Part shown: positions 53,150 through 63,253 of the stretch, in pieces
Numbering within the stretch: position 1 is the stretch's first letter
How the letters are laid out: every line of letters begins with the position of its first letter
Assembly: GCA_965262785.1 (NCBI GenBank)
Contig: OZ253559.1
Coordinates: forward strand, 1,302,001-1,366,000
DNA: 64,000 nucleotides
Direction of reading: 5' to 3'
Source: G965218495 sp965262785
GTDB lineage: Bacteria > Bacteroidota > Rhodothermia > Rhodothermales > Bin80
Notes under the pieces: generated by a model
What the model was told of the DNA's origin: nothing
The model's database searches: none
Seen by the model: only the letters and a program-made list of their open reading frames with translations
Translations under genes and position numbers: made by a program

Positions 53150-54314
53150 CAGGATTGTAGTCCTGGTACTTTTGGCCACTTGTGGCGCGCTGCCTGTAAC
53201 GGCTTGGGCGCAGCCTGGGCCCAGCGTGCTGGATGACCCCGCGGTGCGCCAAGTGGCCAAGGAGGGCCTCGACCTGCTGTACAACATGCAGTTTGACGAG
53301 GCAGCGTCCCGTTTCGACGAGATCAGCCGAAAGGCGGACGACCATCCCATAGGGCCATTTCTGGAAGCGCTCACGCTCTGGTGGGAAGTACTCATGGATC
53401 TTTCCGATACGCAGCATGATGAAGCATTCTACGCTGCCATGGCAGAGGTTATAGATCGCTGTGATGCGCGGCTGGCGGTAAGTGCGGAAGACTTCGATGC
53501 GAAGTTCTTCAAAGGCATGGCGCTGGGGTTTCGTGGACGACTGCGTTCCAATCGGCGTGACTGGATACGTGCTGCGGCCGACGGCAAGCGAGCGATGGAC
53601 TACGTACTGGCTGTAGCGCGGGCTGACACTACAAGCCATGATTTTGTTCTTGGTCCTGGGCTTTACAACTACTACGCTGCCATCATTCCGGCACGCTTTC
53701 CGTTTGTAAGAGCGATCACGACATTCCTGCCAAAGGGAAACAGGGAACTTGGCCTTGCCCAGATCGGGCGAACGGCGACCCATGGCTATTTCATGCAGAC
53801 GGAAGCCATTTACTTCCTGCTGCAAATCTACTATCTCTACGAAGCTGACTACCGCGCCAGTGTCGAGCATGTTTCCATGCTGCGCGCGCGGCACCCCGGC
53901 AACTCATTCTTTCACACGCTCGAAGGCCGCATTTACGCACGGTGGGGCAGCTGGTCACGCTCCGACACAATATTCGCATCCGTTCTGGATCACTACCGCC
54001 GCGGTACACGCGGCTACACGGCACCGGCAGCGGAGCAGGCCCTTTACTACTTGGCGCGCGGGCGTATGACCAAGCAGGACTACGAAACTGCCGTCAGCTA
54101 CCTGCTGTCACTCGATGCCCTTTCCGCACGGCTGGACCAGCATACCTACTTTAAGGTGATGGGCCGACTGCAACAGGGAATGGCGTACGATGCCTTGGGT
54201 CGGCGCACACGCGCTGTGGAACGCTATGAGCAGGTGCTGGCCATGAAGGAATGGGGCAATTCACACGCGCGAGCTCAGCGGTACTTGGAGCGGCCCTTCG
54301 GGTCAAAGCAGTGA
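53091..54314 (+). CDS. Exported TPR-type protein
   Basis: 407 aa from ATG 53091, which overlaps bioY by 59 bases; a TTG at 53130 is a possible later start. Both give a signal peptide (RIVVLVLLATCGALPVTAWA). The mature part is all-helical with TPR-like pairs (GLDLLYNMQFDEAASRFDEI, SVLDHYRRGTRGYTAPAAEQALYYLARGRM, GMAYDALGRRTRAVERYEQVLAM). Likely a periplasmic scaffold. It is the third gene of the metH-bioY unit. Confidence 0.75.
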   Translation: MRPRFCALFCCTSLCAAFGNRIVVLVLLATCGALPVTAWAQPGPSVLDDPAVRQVAKEGLDLLYNMQFDEAASRFDEISRKADDHPIGPFLEALTLWWEVLMDLSDTQHDEAFYAAMAEVIDRCDARLAVSAEDFDAKFFKGMALGFRGRLRSNRRDWIRAAADGKRAMDYVLAVARADTTSHDFVLGPGLYNYYAAIIPARFPFVRAITTFLPKGNRELGLAQIGRTATHGYFMQTEAIYFLLQIYYLYEADYRASVEHVSMLRARHPGNSFFHTLEGRIYARWGSWSRSDTIFASVLDHYRRGTRGYTAPAAEQALYYLARGRMTKQDYETAVSYLLSLDALSARLDQHTYFKVMGRLQQGMAYDALGRRTRAVERYEQVLAMKEWGNSHARAQRYLERPFGSKQ

Positions 54315-54691
54315 TCAGGCGCACCAGTTCTGCTTAGTTTGAATGTGCAAATGGCCAAGAGTGCGGTGGGGGATGTGAGCGATCAGTCGATTCCGGGATT
54401 CACCGCTGCAGCCGGCTGGCCCCTGCTCCATGTGCCAAATCCCGCAGAACACTGTGACTTCGGTGTCTAATCCGGCGGCCTGCATGGCCCGAACATATTC
54501 CGGGTCGACCAAGCGGGCTGAGCTGCCGTTTACCGACCGGCACATTCGTTGGTGCGGGAGGGAAGGTGTTCTGCGGCTCCGCCCTGTGCTGATCGATCGT
54601 TAGCGAAAAGGAGGGCAAACGCTTTGAATGGGTATCTGTGAGCTATGACGGGCATAGTCAAGAACGAGACAGAAAAAGTCGCAAATGAGGC
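54315..54691. other. Intergenic stretch, nothing recognised
   Basis: About 375 bases after the TPR gene with no convincing frame on either strand. Confidence 0.4.
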
Positions 54692-54982
54692 ATGCTGTGC
54701 GTGATCGTCAATTGGGTGGGGCGCGCAGGCTCGGCAGAAGCCGCTATGTGCCTCAAGCGCCAAGGCGTGATTCAGCAACCGTGGTCCTGTAAGGCCGGAA
54801 GCGCTGGTGGACAGGCAATGGAGGTAACCGCAACAATCACTATGCAACTGTATAGTTGTCACGGTGCGATGCCGCAGGAGGCGGTCGCGCCGTTGGCGCG
54901 CGCGTACGATGGCGTAGCGTGTGGCATGGTGCTTCATCGTGATTGGAGCGCCGCGCGGAACATCCGTGATCAAGCGCTTTAG
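54692..54982 (+). pseudogene. Decayed TnpB C-terminus
   Basis: The frame ends YDGVACGMVLHRDWSAARNIRDQAL, the zinc-ribbon/RuvC-III end of TnpB (usually CGxxxDRDxNAARNI), but the cysteine pairs are incomplete and the upstream catalytic part is missing. A small remnant in an otherwise core region. Confidence 0.5.
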
Positions 54983-55105
54983 GAGCTTGAGCCGGGCGAA
55001 TACAGCGCGCACGCCAGGAATTGGATTATTGCCGATATCAGTCCTTTTTTGTCCGCACAACCAGCCAGGAAAGACGCCACGTTGCGTCGCACTAGCCATT
55101 TGACC

Positions 55106-57367
55106 ATGATGAAAACCCTCGGATGCGTAGCATTCTGTCTGCTCTTAAGCGCAGAGGCCCTGGCCCAGTCGGGCACGGACCCGATTTTGGCAACGGACTT
55201 GCTCAAGATCCGACAGCTAGGCAGCGTCACCGCGTCGCAAGACGGGCGCTTTGTAGCCTACACTGTGCGCAGCATTGTAGAAGACGAGGAGCAGGACTAC
55301 CGGTATCAGTCCCAGATATGGATCGTCAATGCCTCCAGAGGGGAGGCGCCACGGCAACTCACGTATAGTGACGAGGGAGCGAGTGCGCCCACTTGGCATC
55401 CCGAGAGTGACCGCCTGGTTTTTGTCAGGTCAGTAAAGGGCGTGGCACAACTATTTGAGATTTCCGTGTATGGTGGGGAAGCGCGGCAACTCACCAACTT
55501 CGAGCATGGCACAGGCCAGCCGCAGTGGTCTCCCGACGGTAGGCGCCTACTGTTTTCGGCGTCGCTGTCCGAGACCGAGATAGCGGAAGAGACCGGAAAC
55601 GACCCTGTCTGGTCGGACGAACGCCCCATGCGGGAGCGAGGAGATACCAACCAAGCCGCGCCAGACCCGAATGCATCGTTGGCGTCCGTACAGGCTTGGC
55701 TAGGCGAAAATGCCAAAGAGGCCAACCCGCGCGTATTTACGCGGCTGAACCTGCAGGGCGAGCGTGAGCTGAAGACCCAGGGGGACTACAACCACTACTT
55801 TGTCGCCGAGGTGAATGGCGACGACGTGGCGATTTCCATGGTGACTCGTGGCTTCTATTCATTTAGCGACGCCGCTTGGATGCCCAACAGTCAGCAGGTG
55901 GTCTTAAGTGGATATCCCCAGAATGCGGTCCACCCCGACCGCGAGCGCGACAGAGATCTGTATCTCACCGACATCTATGACCGACGACTCCACCGGCTAC
56001 TTGACATCAGCAAGTACAGCCTGTCGGCGCCGACGGTGTCGCCGGACGGCGAATTCATCTCATTCTTGGCACGTGACCTGGAAGATCAAGGCTATGCCCA
56101 GGCGGAGCTTGGCCTCTATGCGCTTGACGGCCAGTCCGCACCGGAAATGCTTACGCTCGACTTCGACCGTAACGTCGGCAACGTACACTGGTCTGCTGAC
56201 AGCTGGTTTGTGTACTTCACGGCTCCATCCGATGGCGGCGTTCCGCTGTTTCGGATTATGGTCAACGAAAGCAAGCCGGCCATGCCAACGCCGCAGCCGG
56301 ACACGACTGCGGCGGACAGTCTGGCGCCTGCGCCCATACCGATCCCGGCGCGCGACTCCTACTACCGGGGTGAGCTGATTCGCCGCGGCCTGCGCGTGGA
56401 CCGCATGACCAGCCTGGAGCATGGCATACGCAGCTATGATCTGACGCGGGCCACGGCATTTTTGGTGCGGACCGAGGTGCTGAATCCGTTCGAGTTGTAT
56501 TCGTCGACGATGGACTTCCGCGGGCAGCGGCGCCTTAGCGACCACAATGAATCCTGGCTGCAGGACAAGCGGCTGAGCCTTCCGGCTACGCGCTACCTGC
56601 AGCCTGACTCGTTGCAGGTTCAGTACTGGGTGATGCCGCCGGCCTTCCAGGAGCCGGGCCAAACCTACCCGCTCCTGGTTGCCATCCACGGTGGACCTGC
56701 ATCAATGTGGGGGCCGGGAGAGGCGACGATGTGGCACGAGTTTCAGTTTCTTGCTGCCAAAGGGTATGGCATCGTATACTGCAATCCGCGTGGCTCAGGC
56801 GGCTACGGCCATGGATTCAGGTCAGCCAACTTCCAGGACTGGGGCGAGGGCCCGGGAGGCGATGTCCTGGCGGCAGCCACGGACGTGGCCCGGCGGCACA
56901 GGTGGGTTGATGCCAATCGCCAAGTGGTTACCGGCGGCTCCTATGCGGGCTATCTGACCGCGTACATTGTCACGCAGGATCATCGCTTTAAGGCGGCTGT
57001 TGCCCAGCGCGGCGTATACGACCTGGCCACCTTCTTTGGGGAAGGCCGCGCGTGGCGCCTGGTACCCAGCCACTTCGGAGGGTACCCGTGGGAGGTGCCA
57101 TCGGTCTTGCGCGACAACTCTCCTCAGACTTGGGTGGACCAGATCCGCACGCCGCTCCTGATCATCCATGCCGACAACGACCTCCGCACTGGCGTCATTC
57201 AAAGCGAGGTGCTCTATAAGAGTCTTAAGGCTTTGGAGCGTCCCGTGGAATACGTGCGCTACCCCAATGCGAGCCATGACCTCTCGCGCAGTGGTCACCC
57301 GAAACAGCGCCTGGACCGGCTGCTTCGCATCTGGGAGTTTATGGAGCGCCATATCGGCGGTAGCTGA
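55106..57367 (+). CDS. S9-family prolyl oligopeptidase-like serine peptidase
   Basis: About 753 aa from ATG 55106, chosen for its signal peptide (MMKTLGCVAFCLLLSAEALAQ). The first ~430 residues are a WD40/PD40-like propeller (repeated SPDG and WHPES-type blades). The catalytic domain has GGSYAGYL (Ser), HADNDLRTG (Asp) and ASHDL (His), with the oxyanion segment HGGPASMWG. It cleaves peptides in the periplasm. The stop overlaps the next gene's ATG by one base. Confidence 0.93.
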   Translation: MMKTLGCVAFCLLLSAEALAQSGTDPILATDLLKIRQLGSVTASQDGRFVAYTVRSIVEDEEQDYRYQSQIWIVNASRGEAPRQLTYSDEGASAPTWHPESDRLVFVRSVKGVAQLFEISVYGGEARQLTNFEHGTGQPQWSPDGRRLLFSASLSETEIAEETGNDPVWSDERPMRERGDTNQAAPDPNASLASVQAWLGENAKEANPRVFTRLNLQGERELKTQGDYNHYFVAEVNGDDVAISMVTRGFYSFSDAAWMPNSQQVVLSGYPQNAVHPDRERDRDLYLTDIYDRRLHRLLDISKYSLSAPTVSPDGEFISFLARDLEDQGYAQAELGLYALDGQSAPEMLTLDFDRNVGNVHWSADSWFVYFTAPSDGGVPLFRIMVNESKPAMPTPQPDTTAADSLAPAPIPIPARDSYYRGELIRRGLRVDRMTSLEHGIRSYDLTRATAFLVRTEVLNPFELYSSTMDFRGQRRLSDHNESWLQDKRLSLPATRYLQPDSLQVQYWVMPPAFQEPGQTYPLLVAIHGGPASMWGPGEATMWHEFQFLAAKGYGIVYCNPRGSGGYGHGFRSANFQDWGEGPGGDVLAAATDVARRHRWVDANRQVVTGGSYAGYLTAYIVTQDHRFKAAVAQRGVYDLATFFGEGRAWRLVPSHFGGYPWEVPSVLRDNSPQTWVDQIRTPLLIIHADNDLRTGVIQSEVLYKSLKALERPVEYVRYPNASHDLSRSGHPKQRLDRLLRIWEFMERHIGGS

Positions 57368-58140
57368 TGAAGCTCCGCCAGGAATGGCGCGCGCTCGTGC
57401 GTGCCACGCGCGCTCTCAACCCGCAGACCACGTGCGTGTTGGTGCTGTGCGCCGTCCTGGTAGCCATTCAGTTCAAGCTGGGCAGTCGCCGCTTCTTTCT
57501 GGCGGAGATAGCGCCGAGCTCGTGGCGGGAACACCGGGAGCTTCTGTCTTGGGCGTGGTGGTTCATGATACAAGGCGTAACGGGATTCCTGGTGCCCGTG
57601 CTGGTCTTGCGCCTGGCGTTCCGCCGGCCCATGCGTGCGATAGGGCTGGGCCTCGGGGACTGGCGCTTAGCCGGAACGCTGGCCCTCTTGTACCTGCCGC
57701 TGGTGGCCGTAGGCACATGGGTACTGTCGGACGGGGCGAGCTTTCAGGCAGAATACCCGCACTTTCGCGGCGCAGTAGCAGACTGGCGGCTCTTCGCGGC
57801 CTACCATGTGCTGTTTCTTTTGTACTGGATCGGGTGGGAATACCTCTGGCGCGGCTTTGTGCTCTTTGGGACCGCGCACACATTTGGCCCGTACGCAATC
57901 CTTATTCAGGCTTTGCCCTTTGCCCTTCTGCACCTGGCAAAGCCGATGCCCGAACTCATGCTGTCAATCGCAGGCGGGCTGGCGCTGGGAGCTTTAGTAT
58001 GGCGCTGCCAGTCCTTCTGGATCGCGGTCCCGATCCACGCGCTTCAGATGCTGCTGTTGGACCTGTGGTGCGTGCTGCGCATCAAGACCGGTGCTACGGG
58101 TATCGGTCTTGGGGCCCTATGGCAAATTTTTACTGGTTAG
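57367..58140 (+). CDS. CPBP-family intramembrane metalloprotease
   Basis: 257 aa with about six membrane spans. The CPBP motifs are WEYLWRGFVLFG (the usual EExxxR with Tyr in the second position) and FALLHLAKPMPE (HxxxP). These proteases act in the membrane on substrates that are seldom known. It starts inside the stop codon of the S9 peptidase gene, so expression is coupled. Its 3' end overlaps the convergent M20 gene by 11 bases. Confidence 0.88.
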   Translation: MKLRQEWRALVRATRALNPQTTCVLVLCAVLVAIQFKLGSRRFFLAEIAPSSWREHRELLSWAWWFMIQGVTGFLVPVLVLRLAFRRPMRAIGLGLGDWRLAGTLALLYLPLVAVGTWVLSDGASFQAEYPHFRGAVADWRLFAAYHVLFLLYWIGWEYLWRGFVLFGTAHTFGPYAILIQALPFALLHLAKPMPELMLSIAGGLALGALVWRCQSFWIAVPIHALQMLLLDLWCVLRIKTGATGIGLGALWQIFTG

Positions 58141-59425
58141 CGAGCATGAAGTCGACTGCTAGGTTGGACAACGTCCTAACGCCCACCTTCAGCGCGCCTT
58201 CGTCTGCGAAGAAGTATGGCGAGTGGTTTCGCGGCGCGGTAGCAGGATCCTGGTCTGCGGGCGTGATGCCCAGAAAGACAAAGAGTCCCGGCACCTCATT
58301 GGCGAAGTAGGAAAAGTCCTCCGCACCCGTAACGAGATCCGCCTGTACCACCTGATCTTCCCCCGCCACCCGGCGCAGGGTTGGCAGCATGGCGTCCGTA
58401 AGTGCCGGGTCGTTAACAGTGACGGGATAGCCGTTGATGACGCGTACCTCGACGGTGGCGCCGCTGGCCGCGGCGATGCTTTCCGCTGTGCGCCGGATGC
58501 GAGTCTCTATGTCGCTGCGTACCTCCGGCAGGAAGGTGCGGATCGTACCGCGCATCTCCACCTCGTCTGGAATAATGTTGTTGCGCACACCGCCTTGGAT
58601 CATACCTACAGTGATGATCGAAGGAGTGGCGGTCACTGGCAGCTGCCGGCTGGCGATGGTCTGCAAACCCAGCACAATCTGCGAGGCCACCACGATCGGG
58701 TCGACGCCGCCCCATGGAATGGCGCCGTGCGTCTGCCGGCCCGTAACCTTGATATAGAGCTCATCGACACTTGCCATGAAGCTGCCGGGCCGATAGGAAA
58801 TCTGGCCTACGCGCTCCGGCCAGACATGGAGGCCAAAAACGGCGTCAGGTTTAGGACCTAGGAACGCGCCTTCCTTCAGCATTAGCTCGGCGCCACCTTC
58901 CTCGCCTTCGGGTGCTCCTTCTTCGGCTGGCTGAAAGATGAATTTGACCGACCCCGGCAACTGCTCCCGAATTTCGGACAGCACCTTCGCTACGCCCATC
59001 AGAATTGCGACGTGGTTGTCATGGCCGCAGGCATGCATGACACCCACGTCCTGGCCGAGGTAAGTCGCCCGAACTTTGGACGCAAAGGGAACGTCGGCGA
59101 GCTCCGTCACCGGCAGCGCATCCATGTCCGCGCGCAGCGCCACGACGGGCCCGTCGCCGGCACCACGCAAAAAGCCGACTACGCCCGTATGAGCAATCTG
59201 TGTTTGAACCTCCATGCCCAGCGATTCCAAGTGCTTGGCAACCAGCTCCGCGGTTCTGAACTCACGATTGCTCAGCTCCGGGTTGGCGTGAATGTCACGG
59301 CGCCACGCGATGACTTCTTCCTCAATGGCGTCAGCATGCTGGTCCAGAAGCCCATGAAGCGTGTGCTGGGCCAATGCCGGGGCGCTGGCAATGGTAAGCA
59401 GCAAAAATGTCGCTAAATACCTCAT
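58130..59425 (-). CDS. M20-family amidohydrolase/peptidase, exported
   Basis: 431 aa with a signal peptide (MRYLATFLLLTIASAPALAQ). The metal ligands are visible in VMHACGHDNHVA, PAEEG and LHVWPERVG, and near the end in GAEDFSYF. A dimerisation domain lies in the middle (TGRQTHGAIPWGGVDP). It is close to N-acyl amino acid amidohydrolases (hippurate hydrolase type), probably cleaving N-acyl amino acids in the periplasm. It follows the DUF5916 gene by 11 bp. Confidence 0.93.
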   Translation of the reverse strand: MRYLATFLLLTIASAPALAQHTLHGLLDQHADAIEEEVIAWRRDIHANPELSNREFRTAELVAKHLESLGMEVQTQIAHTGVVGFLRGAGDGPVVALRADMDALPVTELADVPFASKVRATYLGQDVGVMHACGHDNHVAILMGVAKVLSEIREQLPGSVKFIFQPAEEGAPEGEEGGAELMLKEGAFLGPKPDAVFGLHVWPERVGQISYRPGSFMASVDELYIKVTGRQTHGAIPWGGVDPIVVASQIVLGLQTIASRQLPVTATPSIITVGMIQGGVRNNIIPDEVEMRGTIRTFLPEVRSDIETRIRRTAESIAAASGATVEVRVINGYPVTVNDPALTDAMLPTLRRVAGEDQVVQADLVTGAEDFSYFANEVPGLFVFLGITPADQDPATAPRNHSPYFFADEGALKVGVRTLSNLAVDFMLANQ

Positions 59426-59436
59426 TGTGAATACGA

Positions 59437-61695
59437 TTAGCGTAAGACGTTTAACAGGTGACTGTACTTCAGCGTGATGCTCCGGCTCAGTGAGCTGCCA
59501 AATCCAAACTGCTCAGCTGTGTCACTGACCTCGTTGAAGACGATGAAGAGGCCCGTATTGGCAGCCTGCAGCCAGCCAAACCTGAGGTTGGCTGACCAGA
59601 TGTCGGCAATATCGTTGTACTGTACCAGGCTTTGCACGTAGATCCGTGGCGTGAATGAGTATGAGACACGTGCCCGTACGAGATGCGTCTTGAAGTCCCC
59701 TCCAGGCAAGCTGACGTCGTTGTACGTCAATGCGATTTCGGCCGTCAGAGATTCGTTCGCACGAACACGCAAGGTACCGGTAAGGTTGGTTCGAGTGCCA
59801 CCAAAGAACCCGCCAACAACATTCCGGCTGTAAAAGCTGATCTTCTTGCCCTGGTTGGTGATCAGCACAATTTGGGCTTCGGCATGGTCGTACGTGTTGG
59901 AGGTCACCACGACGCCGTCCGCGATCTCGAACGGGTCTTTGACACCTTCACGTGTAAGGTTGACGCCGGTGTGGATTTCGAAGCCGCTTGTCCATTCCCA
60001 GTGGTTATCAATATGCCAGCGCGCGGTTTCCTGAAACCCGTCAAAGTCCCAGTAGCTTTGGTAGCTGATGTGTGGTCGGAGCTCCAAAAGGCCGAACAGG
60101 TCGTGCGGGCGCCATGCATAAAGCACCAGTCCCGTCAGCTTCCGATACTCGCTGTTGCGACGCAAGAAGCCCATGGCGGGGTTGAAGTTGTCGGCGACTT
60201 CGGTGATCGTCGTGTTGATTCGCCACACGTTGGACACGTAACTGACGTTGGCGTTGTAGGCGTACTCTGCGCCCTCCAGATTCGGCGAAAACGACCGTGC
60301 AAAGAAGCCTGACAGTTGGGTATACTGCCCAATCCCCAGGCGGCCGTCCACGGCCATGGTCTGGTTGTCGAAGTCTGGATCCTCCAGGTCCAACGTATTG
60401 GTGCCGGTGCGATTGGTGGCCATCACGCCTATGCTGCTGCGCCGCGGCAAGTCCTTGCGGATGCGTGCCACGGAGAAGTTGTGGCCCGGAGCGACGTCGC
60501 GCACCTCTTGCGTTTGCATGTTGAGCAGGCCCACGTTGAGTCCGCCGACCTGCCCGGAAAGGCGCCCCCCGCCTAATATGGGAATCGGTTCTCCACTTGG
60601 TCCGATGCCGATGCGGCGGCTGAAGAAGAGCTCCACCTCTTGGCCACTAAATTCCGAGACACCCACGGAAAAAAGACCGGCGTTTTCCAAAAAGAAGGGT
60701 CGCTTTTCCGGAAAAAACAGGTTAAACCGGTCCAGGTTGATCTGAAGCTCATCGACCTCGACCTGTGCGAAGTCAGTGTTGTATGTAGCATCCAGAGTCA
60801 GAGCAGGGGTGATGCTGTACTTGAGGTCCACACCAAAGTCTCCGGTGTTATCGGAGGTGTGGGCGTCCGTCTCTAACTGGCGGGCCATCTGACCCAACGC
60901 GTATGGTGTCACCTGCAGGTTGCGCGGCTGCGGCACGACAAGGCCCGCCAGTCGGCCAGCCTGCGACACGCGGCTCAGCGTGAACTGACGGGGCATGTGC
61001 GTCCAGAACGCGCGCTCGTTGTGCCGGCGGATATTGCGCTGGAAGTTGAGCCCCCACACCTGCTCTGCGGCACGCGGGAAGCGAAGCGTGCGGAACGGGA
61101 TCTCAAATTCTGCACTCCAGCCGTGCTCATTGACCGATGCGCGCACATCCCACGACCCGTCCCAGTTGATGTTGAACCCGCCACCACTTCCGCTTTGCTG
61201 CCTTCCGCCGAATCCACCCTGACCCTCCTTGCTTACCTGCGCATCGTATTCTATGCCTGCGGGGTTGGTGCCGAACACAAAGCCGTTCTGTCCATCCAGG
61301 TAGGTATCCAGGATCAAGGTGAAGCTGTCTGTCTCATCCAGCGGGGCGTCGCGGCGGCTGTCAGACACGATGATGGCATCCGGCTCGCGGTCGAAGCATG
61401 TGACACCGATGTAGAGCGCCCGGTCCGTGTATACAATCCGGATCTCGGTACGCTCTGAAGCTGGCTCCCCGTAGTTGGGCGTCGTTTGCCAGAATTCAGT
61501 GATGGGCTCGCTGAGGGCATACGCTTCATCATGGACAACCTCGCCATCCAGGGCCGGGGGCTGCTCCACGCGCATGGCGTGAATGTGGGGCAGTGCCGGG
61601 CTATCTGCCTCACCGGTATACGTCGCCTGCGCGAAGGATCTTATAGGCATAAGCGCCAGAATGGCGCCTGCCAAGGCAAACGGACGAATAGACAT
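59437..61695 (-). CDS. DUF5916-type outer-membrane protein with CBM9-like N-terminus
   Basis: 752 aa from ATG 61695 (MSIRPFALAGAILALMPIRSFAQ, a signal peptide). The open frame extends to 62277 but would run opposite argH, so the long reading is rejected. The CBM9-like part (RVEQPPALDGEVVHDEAY … DSFTLILDTYLDGQNGFVFGTNPAG) and the DUF5916 barrel with FFPEKRPFFLENAGLFSVG are clear. It resembles 25640-28072. A carbohydrate or peptide-related surface role is possible; the substrate is unknown. Confidence 0.9.
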   Translation of the reverse strand: MSIRPFALAGAILALMPIRSFAQATYTGEADSPALPHIHAMRVEQPPALDGEVVHDEAYALSEPITEFWQTTPNYGEPASERTEIRIVYTDRALYIGVTCFDREPDAIIVSDSRRDAPLDETDSFTLILDTYLDGQNGFVFGTNPAGIEYDAQVSKEGQGGFGGRQQSGSGGGFNINWDGSWDVRASVNEHGWSAEFEIPFRTLRFPRAAEQVWGLNFQRNIRRHNERAFWTHMPRQFTLSRVSQAGRLAGLVVPQPRNLQVTPYALGQMARQLETDAHTSDNTGDFGVDLKYSITPALTLDATYNTDFAQVEVDELQINLDRFNLFFPEKRPFFLENAGLFSVGVSEFSGQEVELFFSRRIGIGPSGEPIPILGGGRLSGQVGGLNVGLLNMQTQEVRDVAPGHNFSVARIRKDLPRRSSIGVMATNRTGTNTLDLEDPDFDNQTMAVDGRLGIGQYTQLSGFFARSFSPNLEGAEYAYNANVSYVSNVWRINTTITEVADNFNPAMGFLRRNSEYRKLTGLVLYAWRPHDLFGLLELRPHISYQSYWDFDGFQETARWHIDNHWEWTSGFEIHTGVNLTREGVKDPFEIADGVVVTSNTYDHAEAQIVLITNQGKKISFYSRNVVGGFFGGTRTNLTGTLRVRANESLTAEIALTYNDVSLPGGDFKTHLVRARVSYSFTPRIYVQSLVQYNDIADIWSANLRFGWLQAANTGLFIVFNEVSDTAEQFGFGSSLSRSITLKYSHLLNVLR

Positions 61696-61816
61696 CTGAA
61701 GCAGTCGGGTGATAACACAGCAAAATACGATCTTGACTGACCAATCATCACCTGCCTCGGGCGGCATTGGTGCCGCGGAGAGTGTAAATTCTCGGTAAAC
61801 CTTCTGGAGGTGGTCA

Positions 61817-63202
61817 ATGGAACAGGGCAAACGGATGTGGGGCGGCCGATTCGAGGCCGCTACCGATCGGCAGGTCGCTGCATTTACGGCTTCCACGGAC
61901 GTGGATCGGACGATGGCACTTGAGGATGTCCGCGGGTCGATGGCGCACGCCACCATGCTGGGTGAGCAGGAGATTTTGACCGAAGAGGAGGCCCGGCTCA
62001 TTGTGCGCGGGCTAAAAGAGATTGAGGCGGACATCAAGGCTGGGCGTTTCCAGTGGCGAGAGGACCTGGAGGATGTGCACATGAACATCGAGCAGGCGCT
62101 GACTGACCGGATAGGCTCCCTTGGAGGCAAACTCCATACCGCGCGCAGCCGCAACGACCAGGTGGCCACGGATCTGCGCCTGTGGCTCCGGCAGGCGGTG
62201 CATGAAACCGTGCGCGCCCTTCGCGCCTTGCGCACTGTCCTGGTGGATGTCGCGGAGGCACACCTGGATGTGATCATGCCCGGCTACACGCACCTTCAGG
62301 TCGCGCAGCCGGTGCTGTTTTCGCACCACGTCTTGGCGTACTACGAAATGTTTACGCGTGATCAGGCGCGCTTTGCAGATTCGTTGCAGCGCATCGACGT
62401 GTCACCGCTCGGCGCAGCGGCGCTAGGTGGGACGAGCTTTGCCATTGATCGGGACCGAACGGCGGCGCTTTTGGAGTTTCAAGGCGTGGCGCGCAACTCA
62501 ATTGATGCGGTGGCCAGCCGCGACTTCGCGATGGAATTCCTGTCGCACTGCGCCATCACGATGGTGCACCTGTCGCGGCTGAGCGAGGAGCTGATTCTCT
62601 GGTCCAGCCAGGAGTTTGGCTTTGTGACGCTGCCCGACAGCCATACTACCGGCAGCAGCATCATGCCGCAGAAGAAGAACCCTGACGTATGTGAGTTGGT
62701 GCGCGGTAAGACCGGTGGCGTTTGCGGGCATCTCATGGCCCACCTTATGATGATGAAAGGCTTGCCGCTCGCCTACAACAGGGACATGCAGGAGGATAAG
62801 GCGGGCGTGTTCGAGGTCCACGACACGCTGCTGAATTCCGTACAACTGTACGCTTCCATGCTGCCTGCGGTGCAGGTCCACGCCGTGCGCATGCGGGAGG
62901 CGGCGGGGCGGGCATTCAGCAATGCGACGGACCTGGCAGACTACCTTGCGCGGAAGGGTGTGCCATTTCGTCAGGCGCACGAGGTTACAGGCAGACTGGT
63001 GGCTTTGTGCCTGAAGGAAGGCGCGGTGCTGGAGTCGTTGGCGTTAGAACGCATGCAAGCGCTGAGTCCCTTGATTGAGGCGGATGTCTATGAATTCCTG
63101 GCCCTGGAACGCATCGTGGATGCGCGGGCGAGCTACGGTGGGACCGCGCGTGTACAGGTGCGAAACCAGATTCGCCTGGCGCGCGAACTGCTTAAGGAGT
63201 AG
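61817..63202 (+). CDS. argH: Argininosuccinate lyase
   Basis: 461 aa. It converts argininosuccinate to arginine and fumarate, the last step of arginine synthesis. Signatures: MWGGRF near the N-terminus, HTARSRNDQVATDLRLWLR, YTHLQVAQPVLFSHH, and GSSIMPQKKNPD (~278-289, the fumarase/aspartase family motif). A good ribosome site GGAGGT precedes the ATG by 5 bases. No other arg genes are in the window. Confidence 0.98.
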   Translation: MEQGKRMWGGRFEAATDRQVAAFTASTDVDRTMALEDVRGSMAHATMLGEQEILTEEEARLIVRGLKEIEADIKAGRFQWREDLEDVHMNIEQALTDRIGSLGGKLHTARSRNDQVATDLRLWLRQAVHETVRALRALRTVLVDVAEAHLDVIMPGYTHLQVAQPVLFSHHVLAYYEMFTRDQARFADSLQRIDVSPLGAAALGGTSFAIDRDRTAALLEFQGVARNSIDAVASRDFAMEFLSHCAITMVHLSRLSEELILWSSQEFGFVTLPDSHTTGSSIMPQKKNPDVCELVRGKTGGVCGHLMAHLMMMKGLPLAYNRDMQEDKAGVFEVHDTLLNSVQLYASMLPAVQVHAVRMREAAGRAFSNATDLADYLARKGVPFRQAHEVTGRLVALCLKEGAVLESLALERMQALSPLIEADVYEFLALERIVDARASYGGTARVQVRNQIRLARELLKE

Positions 63203-63253
63203 GCGGCCACATCAGTCACGCAGGCCACAGGTGCTGTCATCCTTGCCCAGTCG

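Noticed and set aside
53085..53894. 269-aa minus-strand frame opposite the TPR gene
   Set aside because: The plus-strand gene has a signal peptide and TPR repeats; the antisense frame has neither.
61696..62277. N-terminal extension of the DUF5916 frame to 946 aa
   Set aside because: It runs opposite the well-supported argH gene, and a signal peptide starts at 61695.
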